Positions 25,842 to 36,808 of a stretch of 64,000 bases of DNA are shown here, piece after piece (position 1 is the first letter of the stretch; each line of letters opens with the position of its first letter). Made by a program: the position numbers and the translations under genes. Under the pieces are notes generated by a model, which saw nothing but the letters and a program-made list of their open reading frames with translations, had not been told where the DNA came from and did no database searches. Source of the stretch: Daucus carota subsp. sativus (taxonomy: Eukaryota > Streptophyta > Magnoliopsida > Apiales > Apiaceae); contig NC_030389.2 of NCBI RefSeq assembly GCF_001625215.2, positions 2,144,930 to 2,208,929 on the forward strand, given 5' to 3'.

Positions 25842-27050
25842 CTACTGCGAGTTTAATTTCAAGGGGCTCGGGCTTCTGCATCCATAACACCACCAAGGGA
25901 CATCATTTACCGTCTTTGAATCTTCAACCAACTCTCGAGCTTGTCCAACCAAAACACCACCACATGAAATGTTTAAAAGCAACATACAAAGAACGCCATA
26001 AAATATGTCTTCTGGATTGTACTTAATAAGGAGATAAAAGCAACATATGTTAATACAAACTACAAAACAACCCAGAAACACCAGCAAAAACCAGCGACCA
26101 GCGATCCACGTCCTATTCCACAACACAGGCCTGCAAAATACATGATATGAGCTTATTTATACAGAAACAATATATAATTTCTTAAATTTATAATTATCTA
26201 ATAGTAAAACAATGATAACATCTTTCGGTTTAACAATGATAGCAGCCAAGTAAATATTGAACAAACTGATCAGCATGAGGAAGAAAAAGATGCCCAAATG
26301 TAAGCCTATTATTCTTCCATGAAGTTTCGGATTATTGAGTGTGTCTGTGTGTAATTAATTCATCAAAGTCGATTAAAATCACATTATTGCAAAAGATAAA
26401 TACAACATACTACTAGATTTACTTGTTACATACCATACCCATGGGCGGATCAGGGTGCTCTGGGGCCGGACTTCTACGTTTTCTTTCAATTTAGATTATA
26501 ATTTCAAAAAAATTATATTTGAGACACCTTCTGATATTTCAGCTCACCTTGCTAAGAAATTTTTCACATGTCCTTACACGAAAATTAGTACTAATCATAC
26601 AAATTTTTTCATACAATTGAAACCCCCTCCGGAGTATTAGTACTAATCATACAAATATTTTTATACAATTGAAACCCCCTCCGGAGAATTTCTGTATCCA
26701 CCAGAACTACCACCCGACCCGATTATGGCTTTGAAGACTCAGAAACGAGATAATTAGTGCAACCCAATTACTTGTTCATTGGTTCAAATAGCAAATAATT
26801 TAAAGCGGTGGTAATTTTCTTTGAGGCGTTTCATCAAATAGTTTATAAGCAATCCAAAATCAAATTGAAGGCAAAGCCATATTCATAGACAGATATAAAA
26901 AACGAAAGTTAAGATATAACAAAATCAAAGTAGCTATAAATTCATTGAAGAAAGAACAAGAGAATAGACAGTGCACCTCCGGTCATGTATTTGGTGAACA
27001 GGAGACTCCGGCGATGATTTAGCGATGGGAGAAAATTCGTTCTCTTTCAT
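25842..27050 (-). CDS. Small membrane protein with C-terminal DVPWWCYGC motif
   Basis: There are two exons, 26977-27050 and 25842-26130 on the minus strand. A GT donor follows ...HDR and an AG acceptor precedes ...PVLWNRTWIAGRW, giving 120 residues. The soluble N-terminus is about 25 residues. Hydrophobic segments follow: FLLVFLGCFVVCINICCFYL, then a short loop with KYNPEDI, then a second stretch around YGVLCMLLLNISCGGVLVG. The end is QARELVEDSKTVNDVPWWCY followed by GC. The gene at 41493-41769 has the same layout. I do not recognise the family. The start codon lies next to a shared promoter with the divergent gene at 27790. The product is probably a two- or three-pass membrane protein; its role is unknown. 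Confidence 0.65.
26445..26710. repeat. Intronic repeat with ~50-bp tandem duplication
   Basis: Within the intron of the minus-strand gene, a segment with TAGTACTAATCATACAAAT and GAAACCCCCTCCGGAG occurs twice in tandem (about 26588 and 26638). The flanks contain GGGCGGATC- and TATCCACCAGAA-type sequence that could be a decayed element. Confidence 0.55.
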
Positions 27051-27240
27051 CGGCGATGAGGTTTCTCACTTTCGGCGCATCTCGGAAACAGTCAAATAGG
27101 TTAAGTAAATATATTATATATGAATCGAGATGAGATTAGAATGGGCCAGTTTGTTCGGGCCCAAATAAAACCCAGAGATTGGTGAAGCCCATTACTCGGT
27201 TACTTGCTGCAGCTTCTTACTACTGTAAAACCCTAGCCTA
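27051..27240. promoter_or_regulatory. Probable bidirectional promoter with site II and telo-box
   Basis: The stretch separates the start of the minus-strand gene (27050) from the putative leader of the plus-strand gene. It contains TGGGCC (27142-27147), GGGCCCA (27157-27163), AAGCCCA (27185-27191) and AAACCCTAG (27228-27236). Site II (TGGGCC or AAGCCCA) with a telo-box is known from promoters of plant genes active in dividing cells. That both genes use it is inferred. Confidence 0.55.
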
Positions 27241-27567
27241 TATCCCCTCAGCTGTTATGTTTCCATTTCTACAGCACACTTTCCGTTTGTTATACAAGAC
27301 TTAAGGTATGCATCTGTGTATAATACTAATGATAATGAGCATGAATTTTGTTGCTGTATAGTTAAGTTGAGTTATTAATTTAACTATTCTGTTTCGAATT
27401 TATTGTTGATTTGCCTAGGAATTTATTTTATGCTGCTGAGTTACTTGGCTGACTGTGTTTGTTGCATAGTGCAGGACAAAGTGAGAGTTGCAGTTGTGGT
27501 TTTTAAGGGTTGCATTTAAGTTTATACAAGGTCAGAGTCGTAGAAATAAACGAGGAGTGCTAGGTGC

Positions 27568-27712
27568 ACATAATTGTGTACAAAAAGTTTGTACACGATG
27601 ACATGACAATTGACGTGACGGGTTTTAATTGGGGTTGTTGATGTAAATACAAGTTCATTTCAATTAAAACCCGTCACATGTCATTGTGTACAAAATTATG
27701 TACACCAAGCAT
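27568..27712. mobile_element. Small foldback MITE in the 5' leader intron
   Basis: Long inverted repeats of about 60 bases face each other. The left arm has GTGCACATAATTGTGTACA and TGACGTGACGGGTTTTAATT. The right arm has the inverse of GGTGTACATAATTTTGTACA and of GTGACGGGTTTTAATT. It lies in the probable leader intron of the gene starting at 27790. Target duplications are not clear. Confidence 0.6.
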
Positions 27713-27789
27713 TTTCCTAAATAAATATATGTGAAATTATAATTTGGATAGCTTGTTAAACGAATACTTGTCGATAAACTTTTGCAGGC

Positions 27790-30700
27790 ATGAAATCGAG
27801 TGAGTACAGCGTGCCTGACGGTTCCAAATCATCTGTGTATAAGTTCTGGGGTGATGAGGGACGTGATATCGGGAAAGTGAAATGTCAAAACCCCTACACA
27901 TGGACCCCCGGTGGGTTTTCCATTGATAATGATTCACTTAACTGCAGACTTATGATCCTTGCAGTGTGCACTTTTGTTTCTTTGATTGTTGGCGTAGCAA
28001 CTAGAGGATGGCCATCAGTGGTGCAGTATGGTCTTGAAATTGTTTTAAGTTTCTTGTTAGTGGTCTTTGGCACAGCCATTAAAAGACATGTACAATTCAG
28101 ACATTTTGAAAAGGAACTCTTAATTCATGATCCAAAAACAGTCAAATTTCTTGACGTAAAAGAAATCTGGCCATCAACTACAAATGTTTCGCAAGCTCTC
28201 AAAGTCACACGTCTTGAGTTGCTTGCAGGCTTAGCTTTTGTTTCTTTGATTCGTTCCTTAGCAACCGGAGAATGGCTGTCAGGGGACCTGGATGGTCATG
28301 GTCTTGAAATTGTTTTAGCTATCTTGTTAGTGGTCATGATAGAAAAGTTCTGGATGGTATGTTTCCACAGACTTATTACTTATAAACTCGATTGCTACTT
28401 TTAACTCTGGTTCTGTTTTTAATGAGTGTGTGGTAATAATATGCATCTTAGTTAACTATGTGTGCTGTCATGAACTCATTTTGCTTACATATGTCCCACT
28501 ATTCATTCAAGTGGGACCGTTAAAAAATAAAACTGTAATCAGAGGATATGGAATTGTTACACATATCATTGAGTTTAATTTTTTTTTTCTTATTGCAAAT
28601 CCTTGGTATTTATACATTGAATAATAGCTATTTAATTAGGACTCCCTAAACATTGCCAATTAGAGAATATATAAGAATTGTTATAGCTGAATTGATATCA
28701 TTGATGATAATCTTTTCTTTCTCATTGCAAAACTTTTGTATAGATACATTGAAAAATAGCTATATACAACCTCTGGTTGCTTTCCGAGTATATTCATTCC
28801 TTCTTTCCTATGTTGCAGGGCTCTTTTCTGTCTACTCTCGTAGCTATTAATAAGCTACTTATTGCTTGTTACCCCATCTCTTTTTGTGCCATTGTTACCA
28901 ATGCACAACTTTCCAATTCTGCTTTAGAAGGTAAATCTTCTGTTCTCATGAATCTCTGCAGAAATACTGAAAATTTTAACATTCAAAGATTACTGATACT
29001 GTTTTTTGCTATAGATACAGAACTCAATACTCTCTTTTCTGAAACCATTTTTTTAAATTGTGCGACTCAAACAGGGGACTACACTTTACAGAACTTCAGT
29101 CGTAACGATGACGAACACCACCCTCTTATGTTGAGCGTTAAGAAGAATTGGGTTCAGGTAGATTTCCTACTGCTATGAACTTCATTTAATCATTCTTTAC
29201 CTTTAACTTTAGTTCTAATTTTAGCTTTTGTTTGCCCAGGGCACATCAATACTTGACTGGACTGATATAATCATGTTCATTGGTATAATGTTGTTGGCTG
29301 TGACTCTATACTACCACAACTGGGTGCTCTCTGCCTTTTGCATTCTTTGGACACATATCATAGATTTGATGCAGGCGCTAAAAATAAAGATGAAGCAAGG
29401 ATTGGTTAAAGTATGTTTCTAATTAAGTTGAACTTAATCTGCATCTGTGATTATGTTTTTTGTTGTGATTGCCATGGTTTTGTGACATAAAGCGTGATGG
29501 TGCATCATGTGCATCATGACCAGTTGTGTTTGTTGTCATTAACTGATTTTTCTAGCACTTAAGAAAGGAGTGTGCAATCAAGTTCTAATCAGACAATTTG
29601 CTGAATAGATACGATTGATATTTTTGTTGTGCTATAGTCCTTTCTTTCTTTGTGCAAGTGTTTGTAAATTTACTTGGAATCGTAGCTGTAATTTCACTAA
29701 CTGATACCTGCACGGTCCTCCCTTCCCCCTATTTGTTCTCCCTTCACCCTTCTTTGAGTTATGACCATTCTATCATTATTTTCTACTGGGACTATTTTGC
29801 CCTTGGCTCTGCGTCTTGATGAGGGTATATTACGTCAGGATAATTGCAGCCTGTTGGATCTGTGTAGGGTTGTCAATGGATCGGAAATCCGATCGGATAG
29901 CTAATTGACCAGATATGGTCCTATGGATCATCTAAAAAAAAAATTCGATCCGGTAATAATCCAATCTGATAACTACCGGATATAGATTTAGGTTGATGCG
30001 ATCTGATTATACTATAAACATAAATATATTATTTTTAATATATGATATGTTATAAATATGCAATTAGTATTTTGGACTCTCACCTTTATGCAATACAACA
30101 TTATGTTTACCAATATATCTCTGAGTTTTTATTCTATAATATACAATATCAAATAAGTTTAAAAATGTTAAGTTTTAATTGGTTATTTATATAATTTTCA
30201 TTTTCACTAATAGATTGTATAAATTATTGACATTTGTATTGTGAAGTTATTTATTAGTGTGTTTGCATAAAATATTAATTGGTTAGAGATGTTCGGAGAC
30301 AAAAATACAGTTCCTCTCAAATCACGGTACTTGCAGTTCCAGTTATTATGGTTAGTGCTTCTCATATTATATGTGGTGGATTAATAACAATAATACAATT
30401 GTGGGTATGTAAGTCATGAGCTCAATATACGAAGAATGGATTTCATAATATCTGACTGGTTAGTTTGCTTTCTTGAAAACTAGTTTGTGTTCAGTAAATT
30501 GAATGTTGTCTTTCTGTCTATGATGAATATGTTAGCATATAACATCACTATTTCTATACAATACTGTGTAACATTGAACTTCTGCCGGAAATATCTAGTA
30601 CAAGGTAAAATATTTATAGAAGTTGTGTATGCATGTTCTTACTACTGTAATTTAAAATTGTTTATTTGGTTTAGCTATACTGTTCTGTCAACATGGCAAT

Positions 30701-32407
30701 CTGAAGTTTGTAATATAAAAAGTTATTGTTTGAGCTTGCAAGATAATTGATAATACGTGGATAGCTTGACTTGTTTTCTTGGAAATTAGATGTGTTTCAT
30801 GAATCAAAAATATATGTTTCTATCTATGATGAGTATGTTGCATACTTGCATATAATATCAATTCCTGTACCTATTTGTTTAACAACAAGCATTTGGTGAA
30901 TATGTTTAGCGCAAGTGATAACTTAGAGAAATTGTGTATGCATCTTGTTACTTTTGTATTTTGAAGAAGTTTGTTTGGTTTGATTATACTATTCTGTCAG
31001 TGTCAAAGAAACTTTGTAATATTAAAACTTATTGTTTGAGCCTGAAAGATAATTAGTACAAAAAAGAAAAAAAAAAGATTAGAACTTCAATCCTAGTATG
31101 TTGTCCTCATGAATGAGTAGCAAGAAAAGATGAAAGCCTCGCGTGCCTTGTCCTTTGCCCCACAACTGCCTTCGCTTCCTTATGTAGAAGTTTGCTCATC
31201 ATTTTCCTCCCTTATATTGACAGCACATGAGTTCCCTAAAACGCTCTTGGTTAGCTTTCACGTGTACAATCCACTTATTCCACATTTGGTTTGCTTTGTC
31301 CTCATGTAATTGTTTTTAAAACCAGTCCTGTCCATAAAAATCAATTACTGTTTTTCAGTAGAAGTTAATGTTTATGATATATTTACAACAAACCCTTGGC
31401 AAAATTAAGAAAAAGTTTGTAAAGCTTATGCCAGAAATAGTTTGTATTTGATCTGGCCTATATATGTATGTCATGGCAACTAGACCCCAAACAAGCTTTA
31501 CGAGACCTAGTTGTAGCACAGCTGCATAAGCAGCAGAACCAGATCCCTCCATTAAGTGAACCACGACAAGCCAACCCAAACGACCAACCACCAAGGAGTA
31601 AAGCAGTGAGTAAGTGAGTAAACCCTCCCTCCAGTCATGCACCAATATTTATTGTTGAACAGGAACCAATTCCCTAAATCTCTTGTTAGAAAGAGTGTTT
31701 GGATAATGGCTACCAAACTTTAGAAGGTTGAGATATTGACTTGAGTCCAGTGAACTTAAATACATCAATGTACTAACTGTTTTTTCTCAATTCACGATTT
31801 TCACAGCAATTTTATTTAGTTTTGTATGCACATATTTTGGTGACATTATTAAACATCATTTACAAGTAGTTTAACCTTTCCTCGAAAATATGATAAAAGA
31901 TTGTTGTCTGGATCTGTGTATACAATATGTCATGATATGATTTTAATATGATTGTTTATTTATCATTTTCAGCTTAAGGAAAACAACGTTCAGTATCTGC
32001 GACGTGGATATAAGCTATCTAACTTAGTTATAGCATCCCCGTTTTTAGGTGGTGGACACAAATGGCAAGTTTGCATGGTAGTGGGCATTGCATTATTTTC
32101 CGTCATCTTTTATTGTGCCGAGGTATCTGTGGAACTGAAGAAATCTCAAGTATCTATATCAAATTTCTTTTTGGAGTTGAGGAACAATAAGAAAGTGTTG
32201 TTTTTCACTGCAAGGCATGTTTTGGAAATTTTTGTTCCTTTGTTATTTTCTCTACTAGCATATGTTCGTTTGATGGAGTTTGATAGAAAAAATCATTACA
32301 CCGAAACTGATTGGCCAAGTTTTGCACTTGTTATACAAGTAGCCATTTTCGTGGTAGGATGGTTGCATGTGATCATGGATGATTGTAGTCCTGACTATTT
32401 TAGATAG
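27790..32407 (+). CDS. Long multi-pass membrane protein, family unrecognised
   Basis: The exons are 27790-28356, 28819-28930, 29015-29157, 29240-29410 and 31973-32407. Junctions have GT and AG ends and the phases close to 475 residues. The start ATG follows an AG acceptor by two bases, so an upstream leader exon is likely (donor near 27306). About nine hydrophobic segments are seen. Residues 54-98 and 142-188 are an internal duplication (both contain FVSLI and GLEIVL). Exon 4 and exon 5 correspond to exon 2 and exon 3 of the shorter paralogues downstream (GTS or GAT start, then LKEN, then FYCAEVSVELK). A hAT element at 32405 supplies the present stop. Without it, the frame would run on to a stop at 33466, adding HNDQNQLIPMQPVDTIPHKG and an acidic tail. 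The role is unknown, but the hydrophobicity places it in a membrane. Confidence 0.65.
29864..30030. repeat. Decayed hAT-like end in intron 4
   Basis: GTAGGGTTGTCAATGGATCG is followed by clustered GATCGGA and GATCCGG words, a composition typical of decayed plant non-autonomous elements. No partner end is evident. The rest of this 2.5-kb intron (29411-31972) holds no supported gene; a minus-strand open frame at 31355-31645 is not convincing. Confidence 0.35.
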
Positions 32408-33251
32408 GGGTGTGCACGGGTCGGTTCGGCTCGGTTTTTAGCTAAAACCGTTACCGAACCGTACATGTCGGTTCGGTTCGGTTTCTACCTTAAAACCGTT
32501 ACCGAACCGTTTCAAACGGTTTTTTCGGTTCGGTTAACCGTCGGTTTGGTTACGGTTTTTTTCGGTTTCTTATAATAAAAAATATTATACAAATTTCATA
32601 ATCAACTCAAAAAAATTTTTAATAAAAAATAAGGTATAATCACTAATTAAATATTATTCATTAGTACGTATTTTACCAAAATAAATAAGAAAGAAAATAT
32701 TTAAAATATAAATACTTATTAATATAATCGAAATGAAGTAGATGAGCACTATTACGGTATGTAAAGATGATCCAGAAATGTAAAGTATGAATCAGCCCAG
32801 TGTTTTTTTTTTTTTAAAGGAAACGAACTTGCATTACTTAGAAATTATCAGAATTCAGTACAAGACTTAGTTACACAGTATCTCTTTATGAAAATTATGT
32901 TAATTACTAACTACTCTACTACTCTCTCTACTTAAATATAACAAACTACTGTAACTTGCTGACTTGTAACTATAGTTGAGGTGGATAGTTCCTTGCTTAG
33001 CAGATAATATACCAATGTAATAATTTATTTTATATAAAATATATAATATATAATAAATTATATAATATTATATAAGCGGTTCGGTTTTTCGGTTCGGTTT
33101 TAGGTGTAAAACCGTAACCGTCGGTTCGGTTAACCGTCGGTTCGGTTGAGCTACGGTTTTTTTCGGTTTTTTTCGGTTTCGGTTTTTTTCGGTGTGGTTT
33201 TTCGGTTTTTCGGATCGGTTTCGGTTTTTCGGTTTTTTTTGCTCACCCCTA
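32405..33251. mobile_element. Non-autonomous hAT element inserted in a coding exon
   Basis: The left end TAGGGGTGTGC matches the inverse of the right end GCTCACCCCTA at ten of eleven positions. The 8-bp sequence ATTTTAGA flanks it exactly (32397-32404 and 33252-33259). At 847 bp it is too short for a transposase. Both ends are rich in CGGTTCGGTT and the middle is AT-rich. It lies in the last exon of the gene starting at 27790 and ends that reading frame at its first codon. Confidence 0.92.
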
Positions 33252-33466
33252 ATTTTAGACACAATGACCAGAACCAGTTAATTCCAATGCAACCAGTAGA
33301 CACCATTCCGCACAAAGGGAATGAAATAATTTTGAAAGACAGTCTACCTGAAGAATTTTCTGAAGAGGGTGGAGATGTTAATGACTTGACAGTGGCGCAG
33401 GGCTCTGCCGCAAATGGTGCCAGCGTATCACAGATGGTACTTGAGGTTGCTGAGGAACTTTGTTAA
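33252..33466 (+). pseudogene. Displaced C-terminal coding tail of the long membrane protein
   Basis: After the hAT element, the frame resumes as FRHNDQNQLIPMQPVDTIPH and runs to a stop at 33466. The acidic stretch includes EEFSEEGGDVNDLTVAQGSA. It is the former end of the gene starting at 27790, now cut off by the insertion. The MQPVDTIPHKG part aligns, in another frame, with sequence just past the stop in the shorter paralogues. Confidence 0.75.
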
Positions 33467-34512
33467 GTGGCTGCAGATGTACATTTATAGGTTTAAGTAA
33501 GCGGCGTAGGTCAAAATATATGTAAATGTTGGCTTTGTTAGTAGGCCGAGTCCATTATACTATGTACACAGGTGTAAAAATGTAGAAGTTTCTTGGCGCA
33601 GGGCAACATATACATTTTTGTTAGTAGGCCGAGTCCAGAACACTTGTGTAATATGTTGTCTCATCAATAGAGAAACTTGTTACCCTAACAATTATCGTGT
33701 GTTCCCTGGTTTGGTGGATGGCTCCAGCCTGCAACTACCATAACCATCTAACATCTATTGCTTTATTGGAACTTTCTGCAAGTTGCAACTATTGCTTCCA
33801 CCCCCTTCACTTGGGAGGGATAGATGGTTAAACATTGGTAGAAGTTGTGTGGATAGTTTATGCCAACCTGCAGGAACTTAGAACTGGATCAAGTCTCAAG
33901 GGTACTAGAAGTCTAGAACTATATGAATTTTCCTGTTTCTTTACCTGGTTTTCATTGTAAACACCGGATCCCTTAAATTTACAAATTTTAACTCAAAACC
34001 GTTGCTAAGCGCAGAATTTTATATGTTTAGGAGATTTTGATTGGTGTGGTGGTTGTATATGCAGTGGATCAGCCATTATTAAGATATGAGAGTCAATAAA
34101 AATGAGTCAAACTTAAAAAATTCCGCGCTTAGCATGTGCTTATGGACACACACTAATAAGTTTCAAACTTTACTATTTAAGCTCCAGTTCAATTTTTTCA
34201 TTTATCCAAATGACATTATTATCACTAATACGATTGAAACATGTGGAAAAGGCACGAGTAAATATGGTATAAATTTTGAAATTGGAGTTTAAATAGTAAA
34301 ATGTGTAGCTTATTTACCAATTTTCTAAAAAATCAGAAATATACCTTAAAAAAGGTTATATACATTTTTTTAATATAATGTATTAGATAGGTAAATGATA
34401 TTATATAATTTTTCATTCGAATGTAACCGAAAATAAAATAAACTATTAATTTGAATCCGAGTGAAAAATGAAAAATATATCTCTCCCCCGAGGTGGTAAG
34501 AAAAGGGGTCTC
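33467..34512. other. Spacer with a small foldback
   Basis: I see no gene. Inverted segments ACTTTACTATTTAAGCTCC (near 34167) and GGAGTTTAAATAGTAAAATG (near 34283) could be the arms of a small MITE at about 34110-34330. Confidence 0.5.
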
Positions 34513-35320
34513 TAAATTGTGAATCCGTGTGATAAGCGTGTGTGATAAACGGTTCAGATCTTCATCCCAGAACTTTCAACAATGTTTCATACACCACGCG
34601 TTCATTTCACTCGCTCGTTTTTTTAAGTCTATTGAAAGTTCGAAGACTTTTTATACCTGGTCTTCGCGTTCTCAAATTATTTCTATTTCTATTTCTATTT
34701 CTATTCTCAACGTTTTTTAGTTTCGTTATCGCACGGACCACCAGTGCATAAATGCTGTGACACGAGCATGGGAACCGAAGCATATTTCAGCGGTGCCAGC
34801 AAAGTGTTGACGAGGTTTTGTTAAGGTATGAGGCTCACAACTATGAATCTTAACTTTAATTCTTATTTTAACTGTTTTTTGGTCTGGTCGAGTTATTGTT
34901 GAACCTCGATTAAGTAATGTAACTGCGTAGTATTTTCACTCTCGATAAAGTAATATTTTCTTCGGATACCGGTATTTATATGAATCTGAGTTTTGATTAT
35001 TGATCCAACTATTTTTTTAATCTTGCAGAACTACTGTTCTCTTGTTATATACTCATATTGGCTAAAATTTTAGCATTCTCATAGAAGAAATTTTTTTTGC
35101 TGATTTTTCTGGTACATTCCTCTGCACAACCTTCAGCGGCGACTAAAGACGGTAACCAACTTGTATTCTTATCATTTCTGTTATTCTCAATCTGTACAGA
35201 ACTACGCAATTTTTTTGATTACTTGAAGATTAGTATAACTGTTCTGCTGTAAATAAAGAGCCTGATTCTTTTTTTTCTCTATGAATATTGAAAATTTTGC
35301 TTCGTGTAGTTCCAACGGAG
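34513..35320 (+). promoter_or_regulatory. Duplicated upstream region and leader exons of paralogue 1
   Basis: A block starting near CCGTGTGATAAGCGTGTGTG recurs at about 38300 and 51670, each time upstream of a paralogue. It includes likely leader exons, one ending near GACGAGGTTTTGTTAAG with a GTATGAGG donor (about 34826), and one ending GGCGACTAAAGACG with a GTAACC donor (about 35149). No conserved open frame enters the coding exon from here, so I treat it as promoter and 5' UTR. Confidence 0.5.
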
Positions 35321-36808
35321 ATGTACAACTTAACTTGTTACTACCCTCACAAACGCCTTCCTCATAGGTGGAGGATTGAGAGCTGGATGAAAGTACGCTT
35401 CTTACACTGACATTTTATTATTAACTTTTAGCTTTGAGTCTAATAGCGGTTATTTGGCCAGGGCACAACGAGTGTTGACTTGCCAAATATGGTGCTGTTT
35501 ACTAGTTTAATGTTTACGGTGTTGTGCTTCTACAACAAGTGTGGATCTCTCTTTACCGGTTTCTTGATTAAGGAGTTCAACAACTCGACTGAGAAGATCA
35601 AAAACCTGGTTGAAAAGATAGGGATTAAGGTGTGTTTTAATTTTGCTATGAGTATCTGTGACTTCACATTTTACTGTACCTGCCTTGGTTTGCAAATTTG
35701 GCGATCAATAATGAATTGTGATTGTGTTTGGTTGCTTCTCATTCTAGACTTCGCTAATGGTGCTTACCAAAGAACATGTACGAATATATATAATCGCTAT
35801 GGAAACCTTTTCTGCTTGATTCTCATCAATTCCAACTGTTATGATTATAAACTTCTGCAGTTGTGTCTTTCATTATGCTAGATGAGGGGTTAATAGGCTA
35901 AAACATAATCGAACTGACCTAAAACTTGCTTGGGTTACTCAATTAAAATTAATAAGTTAGTTTTTAATATAAAAATTACAATTGAAATCAACTTTGTACT
36001 TATGAATCATGTAAAAGATAATTTAGTCTTTCCTATGTGATGTAGGTGGATCGATTAAACTGCTTATGATACACTGTGGGTTATGGGGAGTCATTAGCTT
36101 AAAGTAGAAAGAATAGAGTCGAGTAGTCGACATAGTATGACCTTAACCTCTTGTAGGAAAGATTGGTGGTACAATTGCCACGCCAAAACCCACAATCTGC
36201 AACTTGAGATATTGGTCTTCAGTTTAGAAAGTTCATATCCATTAATGTAGCCAAGTGATCACTTGCAATACAATTTTATCATAGTACATAACAATTTAAT
36301 GTACTTCAATATGCAAAAAAATAAAAATATTTCATCGAGATTGGTTCTCTGTATAAAAATACAATATGTTTTGATATTATTGTTTACTTTTTTTCAGCTC
36401 AAGGAGAACAGGATCGAATATTTGGGAGCTGTATTTCAGATATTAAACATAGCTTTTTCATCCTCTCTTTTAAGGGATGCACAGAAATGGAAATCGAACT
36501 TCATAGCAGGCATGGCGATATTTGCTTTTCTCTGTTACTGTGTTGAGGTCTCTGTGGAACTGAGGAGACTTGAAGTTACCAGAACATATATTCGTCCCGA
36601 GAGGATGAACAATATAATAGTCTGGTTTTTCACTAAAAAGCATGTTTTGCAGTGCCTTGTTCCTCTATTAACATGTGTTTATAAAAGCCATCACATGGAA
36701 GATACTCGGGAAAGTGTTTCATTTATAATTCAAATGTCCATTCATGTTGTAGGTCAGCTGGCATTCATGTATGCCCGTGATCGATACTATTTCTATGCAG
36801 CCAATTGA
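35321..36808 (+). CDS. Short membrane-protein paralogue 1
   Basis: The exons are 35321-35392, 35462-35629 and 36398-36808. Introns have GT and AG ends and are phase 0, giving 216 residues. It starts [20 protein letters not shown]. Exon 2 carries a hydrophobic segment (MVLFTSLMFTVLCFYNKCGS) and a lysine-rich amphipathic stretch ending KIGIK. Exon 3 starts [20 protein letters not shown] and has further hydrophobic segments around [20 protein letters not shown], the [20 protein letters not shown] region and [16 protein letters not shown]. An upstream ATG used in the 52.7-kb copy is ACG here, so translation probably begins two codons later. I do not recognise the family. Exons 2 and 3 match exons 4 and 5 of the gene at 27790. 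It looks intact. Confidence 0.62.

Noticed and set aside
31355-31645. A 96-codon minus-strand hydrophobic open frame in intron 4 of the long gene
   Set aside because: It has no supporting splice sites or partner exons and I do not recognise the protein. The hydrophobic residues could come from base composition alone.
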